A DNA stretch of 64,000 bases, taken from positions 323,203,906 to 323,267,905 of the forward strand of contig NC_073692.1 of the NCBI RefSeq assembly GCF_029784155.1, in the 5' to 3' direction. Below, piece after piece: positions 1-11,489 of the stretch; the stretch's first letter is position 1; the number at the start of each line of letters is the position of its first letter. Below the pieces are notes generated by a model. The model was given only the letters and a program-made list of their open reading frames with translations. It had not been told where the DNA came from and searched no databases. Origin of the DNA: Uranotaenia lowii (Eukaryota > Arthropoda > Insecta > Diptera > Culicidae). The position numbers and the translations under genes are program-made.

Positions 1-72
1 TGTATGTATATTGCCTCCACTTTGGTAGGTAAATGCTGATTTTTCGAGTTTCATACGATCATTCTATAATGT

Positions 73-1405
73 ACTAGCTGATCCCGTACGAACTTCGTTT
101 CGCTTGAAATCATTGGTACGTCAAAACGAGTTTAGAAAATGAATTCGAAACATTCTTTCGACAATTTTGGGGAAAAAATTCAACAGTGTTTAAAGTCGCT
201 ACTATTACTATTACTTGAAATTCAAATTAAACGGTTGATTGGCATTTTATTAAAATTTATGTGAGAGTGTTTCCTTCTCTATCGGTTGCATAATCTAGAC
301 ATAATGGCAGAAACATGTACTATTTGTTTATGTGCACGACTCTTTTGCTTGACCTTCACACTTAAATTGGTATCAATTAACTGCCTCCAACAAAATTATT
401 GCACAAAACACTGAACTTTCAATGAAACCCTCTTTTTCTGTCCCATAGCCCGAAATTCGATAATTGAAACCAATTTTACGTTCCTCAAAACTCCCTTGTT
501 TCCCATTTTTTCTTTTCAAATTATATGTAAAGTAACGTCAGGAATTCGAAAACAGTGAACTTGCTCATAGTTTATAACCCTCATCTGAACATTTTCATCT
601 CAATCCAATGCATGATCACGACAATATCGCGAAAACAGTGAGCAACTAACATGGACCTTTTTTTTGACCACGATTCAAAACTTGACACCTGAAATCAATT
701 ATCTTTTCTGTTAAACTCCCATGTGTCAATTTTCATAACAATTCTATGCTCAATCAAGAAAATATCGTTAAAACAGTGAACAGATAATAACCCCTTTTGC
801 CGACCCCTGAGTCAAGATTTGAAACCTGAAAGCAAAAGAGCGTCCCTCAAAACTCCTATGCGGAAATTTTCATCTCAATCCAATGAAGAATAACGTCAAA
901 ATCGCAAAAACATTGAAGTTGGGTATGGACGACTCCTTCAGCCGACTTCTGATCCGCAATTCGAAACTTGAAATCGATTGTTCGTCCCTCAAAACACTCA
1001 TGTGCTAATTTTAATCACTATACGATCTATAATAACGCCAATATCGCAAAAACATTAATCAGTGGATATGTACGACCCCTTTGGCCGACCCCTGACCCTA
1101 AATTTGATAACTGTAATCGATTGCTCGTCTCTCAAAACACTCATGTGCAAATTTTCATAACAATCCGATGTAAAATAAAGCCAAATAACGTCAATAACGC
1201 GAAAACAATATTTGTCTTGTATGGACGACCCCCTTCAGAAGGGGTCATCCAAAAATCTATAACATTTTTCATCATTCCTGGTCCTAATGAGCATCCATGC
1301 CAAATTTCAGATCCCTAGCTCTTAAGACGGCTGAGTCTATAGAGGTCAAACAAACAGACAAACAAACAAACATACAGAGAATTGCTTTTTATATACAGTG
1401 AGCGA
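73..1405. repeat. Dispersed element, copy 1, with ~143-bp internal repeats
   Basis: The unit begins with CTAGCTGATCC followed by a GTACGAACTTCGTTTCGC block and ends with a run of AAACAAACAAACA and a short TATATA tract. The same start and end recur at 28587-30455, so this is an interspersed element. Its body is a degenerate tandem array: the phrase 'tggacgacccctt' returns near 651, 787, 923, 1067 and 1218, about every 140 bp, each followed by 'aataacg..aatatcgcaaaaac'. No protein was recognised; the 116-codon ORF at 968 is made of repeat sequence. The superfamily is not identified. Confidence 0.7.
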
Positions 1406-1511
1406 AATAAGAATAGCACCACTATGTGTTTTGCTTGTTAAAATATTAATAATTGAAAAATATGAAAATTTTCTTCCACAGTTGTTCTGAATTGCTTAAC
1501 GGATAAATCAA

Positions 1512-2879
1512 GCATAAGTTTACTTTTTTTGGACGTAGCAATTGGCGTTGAGGACTAAAAATTTGAAAAAAAGGGTGCGAAATAAGAATAGCAGCACTTG
1601 AGTTTTTCAACAAAAACAAGCTAATTTTTCAAAATTTACTATGTAAAAGTGAATAATAAAGCTTCTACGAATTATTTGAATAGATAACTGCATTTTAGGA
1701 GTTTTCCAGAATTCCAAAGGTTTTCAAAGGTATATAAAGGGGGTTTTAAGAGATGCTCCTCTAGCGTTAAGGAATTTGATATATGAGTCTTAAAACTTTA
1801 TCAAACGGCTTGATTTCATCATTAACAATCATAAGTTTGATGCAAAATGATGAAACATAGATTTGAGGCTGAGTTTGGATACAAAAAGCAGGTTGGAATT
1901 CAAAAATACTAATATTTTCTAATAGTCAAACACTATTTCTCTAGTTTTAAGTCATAGATGGCAGCACTATCTTGCCATTTAACCAAATTCATGCCCATTT
2001 TCGAATATCCGGGATTAATTAGGGAGTGCTGGATTATTTTGGTCAAGAAATAAATACATGTACCGTGTGAACGCTTTGGAAATTCTAAGATCACTAAATC
2101 AAAAAAAAAAATTATAATTGCATCAAGGTTACTAAAAGTGAATTTTTTGGACCCATTATCAGAATAAAGTTATACCTGTGGTTATACTTTGCGATGGAGC
2201 TTGATGGAGCAGACGGCTAGCAGTATTATTGGTATGATTTGCAATTGAATTGAAAGTTGAGATGAGCAGGAATTTTGGCGGTTGAACATTTTTGTGCTGG
2301 TGATTCTTTTGCAAATCCGAAAATGCTTTCTGCAGCGTGAACTTCCACAAAACTGTGATGGGAAAATACCTAAAAATGTTGAATATGGGCCTAAATAAAC
2401 CTGGAAAATCAATATTGAGGCTAAATTTGGGTTTAACTGCAAGATAGTGCTGCCATCTACGACTTGAAACTAGAAAAAGTGTGGTTTACTGAACAAAATC
2501 AAAGTTTTTGATTTTTTCTGATTCAAAATTAATATCGAATGTTTGTTTTATCATTTCACGTCATTTTTATGGTGAAAGTAAGTAGTTAAATAAAGAATTA
2601 CAGCTATAATATCAAATTCCTTAACGCTAGAGGAGCATCTCTTAAAACCCCCTTTTAAACCCTTTAAAAACCTTTGGAATTCTGGAAAACTCCTTAAAAT
2701 GCAGTTATCTATTCAAATAATTCGTAGAAGCATTATTATTCACTTTTACACAGTAAATTTTGAAAAATAATCCTGATTTTGTTGAAAAACTCAAGTGGTG
2801 CTATTCTTATTTCGCACCCTTTTTTCACATTTTTAGTCCTCAACGCCAATTGCTACGTTCAAAAAAAGTAAACTTATGC
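1512..2879. repeat. Long inverted repeat (foldback element)
   Basis: The left arm (1512 to about 2010) is the reverse complement, with mismatches, of the right arm (about 2400 to 2879). Matching blocks include GATGCTCCTCTAGCGTTAAG (1753 on; its complement ends near 2640), GATGGCAGCACTATCTTG (1957 on; complement near 2440-2460) and the 'gcgaaataagaatagca' block at 1578 (complement near 2800-2815). A further copy of 'gcgaaataagaatagcaccac' lies outside the left arm at 1402, just after TATACAGTGA, which resembles a Tc1-type terminus. The right arm stops abruptly against LINE sequence at 2880. No transposase ORF is visible, so it is probably non-autonomous. Confidence 0.7.
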
Positions 2880-3790
2880 CTTGGGGTACACCTACTTTCA
2901 GAGGGCGATAACTACTGTTAACTCCATTTACCACGACGTACTGATCCCTTTCACCTAGAAAGCTTTTGATGAGCTGGTGTACTCGTCCACGTATTCCGTA
3001 ATAAAACAATTTTTCGAGAAGAATAGCATGGTCTATCGTGTCAAAAGCTTTCTTCAAATCCAAAAATAGTAGCCCGTCTTGTTTTTTTGAGTTGATCGCA
3101 TCATATATGCTTGTAAACAATTCTCCAGTAGCGCTTGCCGTACTTGATCCTGAACTGATGGTGGTGCTTGATGAAGTTTGCTTGAAGGCCGTCTGGTCCA
3201 GCGTTTTTATTTTGGTCAAGGTTTTTTTATTTTTAGAATAATTTCTTGCTTATTGGCAGGCTCCATAAAAATCGAATCAGGGATAGGTGTTAGTGTGTTG
3301 AATCTGTTCACATCTCGATTACTGGGGATGGTGGAAGCAAGCTGAACCCCATTTTGCTGAAGAAGTTGTTGAACTTATTTGCACCTACTGTTCCTTCACT
3401 TACGATTTTTCCGTTGATTTCGATCTTGATGGTTGGCTTCAGTTGTTTACTTTTACCAGCTAGGAAATTTAACGTTTTCTACATATTCTTACTATCTGAT
3501 CTTTGGAATAGTTAACTATAATATTCCTACTTAGTTTGCTGTTTGAATTGCTGAAGTTTTCTAGATACGTAAGCAAGCATGTTTCGTGCCTATATATCAT
3601 CAGGGTTTTTTTTTACATTTGGCAAGTAAATTATCTTTAATTTTGATCCATTTCCAAACATCGAAAGTCATCCTTGGGCATTGATCTTTAGTTTTTGCGG
3701 TTATTTGAACTTTTTTAGAGCATTCCTTTTTTAGTTTTTCATAAATCTCGATGGCACTACTTAGGCGAGTTTCTGCCGAAGTTTGTCATA
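2880..3790 (-). mobile_element. Decayed LINE fragment, reverse transcriptase region
   Basis: Read on the minus strand with frameshifts and stops, this encodes the linker and start of a Jockey/CR1-type RT: KNAGPDG near 3205, then LFLDLKKAFDTIDHAILL near 3020-3075, and GVPQG at 2883-2897. Upstream text such as 'IKIEINGKIVSEGTVGANKF' (about 3420) is the usual region before the RT core. The sequence is cut at GVPQG, where it joins the foldback arm, so the YADD box and 3' end are missing. It lies in the intron upstream of the K2P exon and is antisense to it. Confidence 0.75.
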
Positions 3791-4475
3791 AATTTAAAAA
3801 AAAACATCTTTTTTAAGAACTAAATAGGAAATTTCGAGATTTTGGTTTATTGGTTGACTCGGTCCAGCTGTAGCATTTGGCACCAGTTTGTTCAAAAACC
3901 TATCATTAAGGTGGATAGTTAAAATTCCATATTTTCAAACACTTTGCAAAAAAATTGCTTTTTTGTATTTGGCTAGATTTTAACTTCATAAAATCATCGA
4001 TCTCTAAAAAAATGGAAAAATTTCAATTTGTTTCGGTTTTATGTTTGGTTTATAAGGCAATAAGGATAGCCTGCCTGTCTCCAAGTTACAAAGGACCGAG
4101 AAACCTTAACTAGTCAACCCCTTGTTGTGTACAAGTTCAATCCTTACCAGCAAACAATGAATGCTAACAAATTAGAGCATTAAATATTTGTGAATTTGAG
4201 TACATTGGCAATGCGAATGAAAAGACTCAGAGACATTCATCACATACTTCACACTTAACACTTCAGGTGATTAACACCGCCTTTTTGTTATATTCTCGGT
4301 AGACCTGTTTTTATTTTTAAGATCTTTCAGTAAAGATTTTGAAATTCGCAAACAAACAGAACTAATATTACGCTTGGGAATATGTGAATTCAAAATTAAA
4401 ATGAATCAAAGTTTCATTCCAAGTTAACCTGTCTTCAGATAAATTCAGTTTTTAACATATTTCTTTATTTTCCAG
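3791..4475. other. AT-rich intron sequence before the K2P terminal exon
   Basis: I see no coding exon or recognisable repeat here. It ends in a pyrimidine-rich tract and a TTTTCCAG acceptor immediately before 4476, so it is taken as the 3' part of the upstream K2P intron. Confidence 0.5.
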
Positions 4476-5255
4476 GAGGTAATGCGCGGACTCAACGTAG
4501 TCTACGACATCGTTCGCCGGCCCAGCGAAGAACAGGAACTACGGTCTATGGGAGGCAATCAACAGAATGCTGCTGCTGGAGGCGCACCTGCTCCAGTCCC
4601 CTCAGATACAACCTCCGCTGCAGGTCCAACGGCTGCTGCTGGTGCGGAACCTCACTTACCATCCACATCCGGCATCGAAGTTTCCCAACCACCGACGTGC
4701 GAATCACCAACAACCCCGGTTCCGGAAACGTTCGAAATCGATGACGAGTTCAATCTACCAATTTCGCTCGCCATTTTTATACTGGTTGCCTACATGCTCT
4801 TTGGAGCGACCATCTATTTCACTTGGGAGAATTGGTCCTTCTTCGAAGCGTTCTATTTTGTGTTCATTTCGATCTCGACCATCGGATTCGGAGATTTCGT
4901 TCCACAACACCCGATCTATATGATGTGCAGCATCCTGTACTTAATCTTTGGTCTAGCTCTCACGTCCATGTGCATCAACGTGGTCCAGTTGAAGTTGAGC
5001 GACAGTTTCCGACAGGCCAGCGCCAAGATTGGAGCCACCATAGGGCTTCAGATGGCCGAAGCTGCTTCCCTGCATCAGCAGTCTCAGGTTCATACTCCGG
5101 TTGATCTAGCCGCAGTTCACACCAGCACCCCGACGGCCAACGGAACGCATCCGACGGCTAATCCGACCAGTGTCAATGGGGACGCTACCATGACCCCGGT
5201 TTTACCGGAACGACCAGTTAGGAGAGGATCGGCTGCTAAAATTGAGCGGAAGTAA
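4476..5255 (+). CDS. Two-pore-domain (K2P/TWiK-type) potassium channel, terminal exon
   Basis: This is the C-terminal half of a K2P leak channel, a plasma-membrane K+ channel that sets resting potential as a dimer. The exon opens after a TTTTCCAG acceptor (codons GAG GTA ATG) and runs to TAA. Counting from the Met at 4482: a low-complexity Ala/Pro/Thr cytosolic loop (about 28-85), TM3 (about 92-114), the second pore helix (119-132), the selectivity filter TIGFGD (133-138), TM4 (about 145-168) and a Ser/Thr-rich tail. The first pore and TM1-2 must lie in exons left of the window. The TIGFGDFVP filter and the NVVQLKLSD segment after TM4 resemble the nematode/insect TWiK group, which includes Drosophila sandman and galene; I cannot tell which orthologue. 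The Met at 4482 is internal, not a start. Confidence 0.93.
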   Translation, partial: EVMRGLNVVYDIVRRPSEEQELRSMGGNQQNAAAGGAPAPVPSDTTSAAGPTAAAGAEPHLPSTSGIEVSQPPTCESPTTPVPETFEIDDEFNLPISLAIFILVAYMLFGATIYFTWENWSFFEAFYFVFISISTIGFGDFVPQHPIYMMCSILYLIFGLALTSMCINVVQLKLSDSFRQASAKIGATIGLQMAEAASLHQQSQVHTPVDLAAVHTSTPTANGTHPTANPTSVNGDATMTPVLPERPVRRGSAAKIERK

Positions 5256-5542
5256 TCCCTGCTCCTGTCGTTGGACAAAATGGACGGATAGTATCTCTCT
5301 ATCGCATGGTTTAGCTTTTAGGATGGGAAGCATGACTGATTAATTTGCGAGCGCTTGCGCCTTTTGCAGTGGAAGCGGAATTGTTTTGTTTTATACATTT
5401 AGTGGATCGAAATAGCTAACTAAGCTCAATGTTCATTTTTAAACTTTTAGTGAGTGTCTTGTCAGCTATACAAAGCTACGTTATAACTTATTGCGTTCGC
5501 AAAAACGTATTTGAGATTTTATCGTGTTATTATAAGTTTTAA

Positions 5543-5548
5543 AATAAA
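5543..5548 (+). promoter_or_regulatory. Probable poly(A) signal of the K2P gene
   Basis: An AATAAA hexamer lies 288 nt past the stop codon, followed by an A-rich stretch. A second AATAAA lies near 5915 and could serve a longer 3' UTR. Confidence 0.5.
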
Positions 5549-6907
5549 GTGAAAAGTGAAAAAAAAACTCTGAAAGAAGCTAATGTAAGAATGTAAAATC
5601 ATTTGTTTTCGCTTTAATAGGATAGCAGAAAAACTAATAATAAGCATTATCGTTGTTTGTTCATGAAAATTCTTTCGAGAAAACAATGCTGAATTTAAGA
5701 TAGCGGCAAAATTCAAAACAAGCTGAAATCATTCGACAGCTTTTTTTGTATGGTTCAATTATTCAAAGAATGATTCGATTTTAACTGATAAGATCAAGAT
5801 TCAAACCTGAATAGAAAACGCTCAAAATATCATCAGCACAATAAGCCTCAAGCCGCTGTTATCTCAATTTACAAATACAACGCCTAAAATTTTACAATCA
5901 TAAATACTTGATGAAATAAACTTTATAACATACAAATTATGTATTGTTTGATTTTCAAAGATGATATCTCCATTTTCCATTAACAAATTTGATTATTTTT
6001 GACCACATTTTTGAACGTTTTTTTTCGGTACCGGTTTTACAGCTTAAGAGCTTTGGAACTATCAAAAAATGGTTGTTAGAGGTTGGATTTAAATGAGTCA
6101 TCACTAGGCAACACTTTCAGCTTATCGGAGAAAATGGTTTTGGACATTTCAGCGGTCTACCCTTGGTTTTTCGTTTATTGAAAATTAAAAATGCTGGTAT
6201 GAGACTTGACTTCCTTGATGATCCTTAACCGTTGTTGCCGATCATGTGCTTCACTTCAATGCTTGATTTGAACTTTGCGGACATTATTAACAGTGTTTGC
6301 ATACTTATCCACCACAAAAACTCAGTAATTCATTGAATAATCAACGGTTTTGTCAGCTATCAATTTGATAATGACGAATTTTAAAGGAAACTGTGCAAAA
6401 TTATTTTTTTCCTTTTCTCTTGCATCGTACATATCTCAAAAACGCATAAATTTTAAATTTTGAAAAAAATAGGTCGAATAGTACTTTTTACAGGCAACAA
6501 AATGCTGTCAAAATTTTTAATATCCAATAACTAGTTAACGAGCTATTAGTAAATGAAAGTGTCCCATTTCTAAAAGAACTAAGCTTTAGTACATAATTGC
6601 AGTCTACCGTCATCTTATCTGATGAGAAAAGAATAGCTTGCCAGTTACTGTTCGGTTGAGGCGTCTACTGGCACAAAACTATAAGTACACCCATAGAAGA
6701 GGTTGTAAAAATCTAGGGTATATTTAGCAAAACTCTGTGCCGAAAATGCGCTGAAAAGTGAACCAAAGATGATATGATTGGAAAAGCACTACTGGCATAA
6801 AGACTCGAGCTCCCAAGCAAAATGAGGCATGAACACTACATTCAAGCGAAACAAAAAAAACATTTTATGGAATTTTCATCCTATTGGATAGTTAATCCCG
6901 AAAAAAA
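5549..6907. other. Intergenic AT-rich DNA, nothing recognised
   Basis: No ORF with family features, no clear tandem repeat and no terminal inverted repeat was seen. The start may still be K2P 3' UTR. Confidence 0.4.
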
Positions 6908-6985
6908 TAGTGGGAATCGAACTCACTTCAATATCTCATCTCGGCTAGCCAGTCCGATATCTTACCCAGTACACTATCTTAGTCG
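6908..6985 (-). repeat. tRNA-like module, probable SINE remnant
   Basis: On the minus strand the block contains a box-B-like GAGTTCGATTCCCAC (from about 6925 down to 6911) and, some 40-50 nt upstream, a box-A-like GTGTACTGGGTAAGAT. The stem pairing expected of a working tRNA is not evident, and the flanks are A-rich. A tRNA-derived SINE fragment is the best reading. Confidence 0.4.
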
Positions 6986-7728
6986 ATTAGCAAAAAAAAG
7001 TTTATTGTCATAGTCTTTCTGACACCACCGATTATCAAAAACGCACTGCATTGGCCGTCTGCCGTTTGGCCGGTGTTTGTCTTTGATGGGAAATGGATGA
7101 GAATGGGATGGGGTTTGAGTGGGAATAGGAAACTAGAAAATGTTTTCTATTGCCGGCCGGTTTACATACACACGTACAGCTCATCTTCGCTGGTGGATTT
7201 TTGCCGTCGATTGGAAACAAAGATTTTTGTCTAATGCCGGTTCCAGCGCTCGGTCTATCATTCGACAATATCCTTGCTGACTAATTATTTCCATCTTGCT
7301 TTGTCTCAGGATATGAGATTTGTTTTATTTGATTTCTTCCAGACATTTGCAAAGCGGTTGCGCTGGGACGACAATTCCAGTTATGACTATGAGGAAGCCT
7401 GTTTATGCTGGTCCGGCATATTATCTTTTACCGATAATTACATCTCCAAAGAAGTTCATTATTGGAGTAGAGTCTGATTTGTGGATGTATCCTTGTCAAA
7501 ACTCAAGTTGAAGTTTGGCAGATGTGACGGCATGTACTGCTACAGAGACTGTTTCGATGCTATGCCTGACTGGCTTCAATACGCCTTCATCTCATCTTAG
7601 CTGACTTTAGCGCAAATTTATGTCATTGCGGTAAATGCTGTAGTTTATAACCTATGAGTTGTTAAGCCTGCCCAGCACCAATGAGAACCCCCCTCAACAA
7701 GCCTCAGGGCCGGCTATCCGCGTTCTAG

Positions 7729-8152
7729 CTAGCAACAAGAAAACACTATGCTTGGTAGAAACGAACTTTCCCCGTTTATTGGCAAATTGGTCAATAAGTT
7801 TGTCGACAAAATGGTTCTCCCTTCACTTCTAAGTTTCTTTCTGTAAAATGGGCTATTCGGTCCTACCTTGACGGAGATAATAGGAACACCTTCGGTAGCT
7901 GACTCCGTACCTTCCTCGCTTCCGCTCTCCTTTCCGTACTGCACAGCGGTGCGGGGTATTTTGATCAGTCGGTCTTCGGCGCAACTTCCTCTTCACTCTC
8001 CCGGACGTTCTACAACCTTCGGGCCACACGGCGTTAGCGGCTGCCAGGATGTGGCCAATATCGTACCTGGTTGAGATGAGGCCTACCGGGGCTTGCCTTA
8101 TGTAGCGGTAGGTTTGCCTCCGGAATCGTAGCTCGTGCCTCACGTCCTCCAA
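7729..8152 (-). other. GC-rich unidentified coding remnant
   Basis: Two overlapping minus-strand frames (8152-7853, 99 codons, then 7944-7729, 71 codons) lie in a patch richer in G+C than its surroundings. The peptide is Arg-rich and contains RFRRQTYRYIRQAPVG and DIGHILAAANAVWPEG. The two frames look like one frameshifted reading. I do not recognise the family; a retroelement gag-like remnant is possible but unsupported. Confidence 0.25.
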
Positions 8153-9465
8153 TTTCCATCAAACCAATCTGTATAACAAAAGGGGTCCTGTTGGCGCAAT
8201 GGGACTAAACAAGAGCGGATTAGATTTTTATTCCGTTGGGCCTGTCCATGGTTCTATGGATTCCGGCGCAGCGATCACTTCTCACTTGGTTTCAATGTGC
8301 TATGTCACTATATGTGCTGTCCTGAGAACTCAGTACCGTATCGTTTGGCTGTTCTTTGTGGAGTGATCGCATTAGCTGTCGGCCATTGCCTCGGATCCGG
8401 ACTTTCGGCTCGATCCTGGAATTCAGCCCCATTGCGCCTTTCTCGAAGCCCGACTATAAAAATCGCTCACTCATCGAAACGCACATGAGAATGCTTCGCC
8501 GCCGGCTCGCTATTCGTTTGTGCTCAATACAATCACGAATAGCAACCCAAACGATTCTACGATGGCAGTTTCTCTGTTGCTCGTTTTACAAAATATTCAT
8601 GAGCGAGTCTGAGCAACGGGATCACGAGAGACTCGTATTTGCTTCGTGAAAATTTAGATTCCAAGCTTGCTGTTTGTTTAGAGGATTAAGTACGTCAGTT
8701 CAAAAAAAAAGAAAAAGGAATCTTTCGGCTCCGTACCGTACCATCCGGGCACCGATCGTTTGAAGATTGGCTTGCCCTACACAAGTGTACACTGTTGCTG
8801 TTGATGTTATTGATGTTCCCTCAAGCTTGTTGCTTCAAAAAGTGACGCACATTCTTCCGTAGGAAGCAATAATAACACCACTAGCATGAAGGAAGTGTAT
8901 TCTTTTGGCTCGGCAAATTTGCCTGAAAAGAATAATAACATCACTAACATGGATTGACTCTACCGACCGTATGTACACTGTTCTTCTTTTTTTTCAATTC
9001 CTGTTAGCCAACGCTGTTGAAAGCCAACACGGCTTGGCGTCAGTATTGTTGCTGTTAGTGTTTTTTTAAGCTCAAGCTTCGCAAAGGGACGAAGATTTTT
9101 CCACGGGAAGAAATAATATCATTACTAACACGGCTCATGAGCGGGTTGGTAAAAATTTTCACGAACCAGCTCGCTGCGCAATCGTCGGGTTGATGCTCAA
9201 CTTTGTGTGCGAAGAGGGAAGCAAAATAAAAAGGAATCAGGAACCTTGTTCGTGTTTTCGTTTTGGTCGGGATTGATTCGTGAGAAAAGGAGATTCTCGC
9301 TCACACCTCATTCGCGTTCCACGGACATTCTTATGAGCAAAAATCGGAGCGATGCAGGTTCCGTCGCTCGTATGAATGAGTTTTTCAATTCTTGAGCCCG
9401 CCTATGGCTGCCCATTTGTACGTTCAATCAGCGCCATCTGTTCGTCAGTGTATTGCCCATCCGTA
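8153..9465. other. Intergenic, mixed composition, short degenerate repeats
   Basis: No gene recognised. A phrase like 'aataataacaycactarcatg' recurs near 8867, 8930 and 9104, suggesting an old dispersed repeat. Several short GC-rich ORFs (for example 8356-8649) lack family features. Confidence 0.35.
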
Positions 9466-10444
9466 CACGAAAAATAATAAAAAGGTAAAATTTACCGAGT
9501 TAGCAAAGGTGAACGCTCGTGAAAGCCAAAAAGGTAACTTCTACCTCTTCGAGGTGGAACTCACCTCAGAGTGAGGTAAAATTTACCTGAATCGAGGTTG
9601 GAAAAAAGGTACAATTCACCGAGAAAAAAGGTGAATCCAAAAAAGGTAAATCTTACCTCGTAGCGAGGTGAAGTTCACCTGAATTGAGCTCGATAAAAAA
9701 GTATAATTCACCTAGAAAAAAAGGTAAATCCAAATAAGGTAAAACTTACCTCGTAGCGAGGTGTAATTGACCTGGATTGAGCTAAACAAAACGGTACAAT
9801 TCATCTAATAAAAAAGTAACTATTCGCCGAACCCGTTCATTGAGGTTAAGCTGTTTTGTCATTCTAGGAACAAGTTTTGCTTTGTGCCTAATATGTGAAA
9901 AGCGGAATAGAATGGTAAGTGTTCTTAAATATCATTTAGTTGTGCTGGTTCTCGTCATAATACTATTGATTTTGTTTCAGATCGGCCCATGGAGCTTTGA
10001 GGTGTATTCCACGTCATCCTCCAGCCGGAAAAGCCGAACCTGACCGGATTAGTCGAACGGAGGAGGCCATGAATGTACGCAACGCAGGTGGATTCAGCGG
10101 CCATAGCGGCTCAGAAGAACGCGAAGCCGAATTACCAGTCCCTATTTATCTCCAATAAATATAATTTTTGTAAGAATTGTATTTTTTTAATTCTTATTGA
10201 AGAAAACAATCAAACCAACCAGCATTTACCTTTTAAATCAGTAAATGGGAAAACGGTATTATTTACTATTTTGCTAGGTGAATGCGAAAAAGGTAAAATT
10301 TACCTTTTTGCTAGGTAAATTGAAAAAAGGTAAAATTTACCTTTTAGCTGGTGAATGACAAAAAGGTAAAATTTACCTCGAAAGATGGGTGGAAAAAATT
10401 CACCTCGCAAAAAGGTAAATTTTACCTTTTTTTTATTTTCCGTG
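9466..10444. mobile_element. TA-flanked TIR element with palindromic subterminal repeats
   Basis: The ends are inverted: CACGAAAAATAATAAAAAGG at the left and, reading inward from the right, CACGGAAAATAAAAAAAAGG, each bordered by TA (9464-9465 and 10445-10446), as in Tc1/mariner-type or MITE insertions. Both ends then carry several copies of a near-palindromic 15-mer, AGGTAAAATTTACCT and variants: left array about 9482-9800, period about 105 bp; right array about 10255-10430. The middle (about 9830-10160) is different, G+C richer, with a GTAAGT...TTTCAG intron-like segment (9918-9980) and an AATAAA at 10155. No transposase is visible, so it is non-autonomous and may have captured a transcript fragment. 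Confidence 0.7.
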
Positions 10445-10579
10445 TAAGCTTGGCCATTATTTGCATATGGCGTCGGTGGTTTAAGGTACGGTCCGCCTTT
10501 ACTCCACACAGCGCTTCCTGAGCACATTTACATTTACTACGATGATTCTCACTGATCTTGGGCTTTTCACACAACGCAC

Positions 10580-10771
10580 CAGGGCTTGTGATATAGCTCA
10601 GTTGGCAAGTCTGTTGTCTCCTGAGCCGATGTCCGCGAGTTCGAGCCCAAGAGTAAACATCGAACACAGTTCTACCGGATAGTTTTGCAATAACGATCCG
10701 CCAACTGCAACGTTTATAAAGTCGCGAATGCCATAAAGATGGTAAAACGACTATAATCGAAACAAAAAAAA
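10580..10771 (+). mobile_element. tRNA-derived SINE (Feilai-like) with target-site duplication
   Basis: The element has a pol III box A (TAGCTCAGTTGG, 10594-10605) and box B (GAGTTCGAGCCC, about 10637-10648) at tRNA-like spacing, a roughly 110-bp tRNA-unrelated body and an A-rich tail. It is flanked by identical 12-bp direct repeats, CACACAACGCAC, at 10568-10579 and 10772-10783, which show insertion by target-primed reverse transcription. The layout matches mosquito tRNA-SINEs such as Feilai; that family name is an inference. Confidence 0.85.
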
Positions 10772-10783
10772 CACACAACGCAC

Positions 10784-11489
10784 TGGTTACAAGTTTATGG
10801 ATTATTCAGAGCTTGTTATACCATCCTTCATTTTTGTTGGATTCATTGACTAGATTTCATTTAGGAGAAAACAAATAATTTTGGAATCAATTTTCCTTTT
10901 TTTTTTGTATGAAATAAAGTTGCGGCTTTACCGGTGAGGGTTAAAAAGTTGAAATGATAGACGCATAGAAGATCAGAAGAAAATTCTAAGGTGGTGAAAA
11001 GAGCGAAGAGCATTTGGAATAGAAGGCTGACCACATACTAAATTCTTTGTCCCGCACCAATTAACTGTATTGAAGAAGTAGTACCTATCCAATAGAGGAG
11101 GCACTACATTTTCGATACAGTTAATTATGGATGGTTCGACCACCATGTGAGTGCACATGTGCCGAACGGACAAAAATTTTTTAGCATGTGGTTGTCTTCT
11201 ATTGTGCGAATATCGTTCGATCGATGGCTAGGCACGTTCCAACTGGATTGAGTTGTCGCGTACGGTCAACGGCCCGAAATCTTGGCCTAACTATCTTTCG
11301 ATTATTTTTTGAACGATGCTTTGTAATTTTTTTTTAGCCAAATTATTTTATTGTTTAAGAAGAGAAATCACCGTGGATTTGTTGTATGAAATTAAGTTGC
11401 GGCTTTATCGGTGAGGGTTAAAGAGTAGGTTCTGCACTCGTTACTAAGAACTACCGAAAGGTCCAACACTATTCTCAAACCTAACCGAG
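10784..11489. other. Sequence upstream of the copia element
   Basis: A phrase 'ttgtatgaaat(a/t)aagttgcggctttaycggtg' occurs at about 10906 and 11383, about 480 bp apart, and may be a decayed duplicated 5' piece of the retroelement. A small inverted repeat (TTAACTGTATTG / CGATACAGTTAA) lies at 11060-11127. No LTR ends are clear. Confidence 0.35.

Noticed and set aside
968..1318. 116-codon plus-strand ORF
   Set aside because: Made of the 143-bp repeat; no domain and no equivalent frame in copy 2.
9478..9800. CRISPR-like regularly spaced repeats
   Set aside because: The repeats are palindromic 15-mers inside a TIR element, with similar rather than unique intervening sequence.
10590..10650. Functional tRNA gene
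   Set aside because: Box A and B are good but the sequence continues into a SINE body with poly(A) tail and target duplications.
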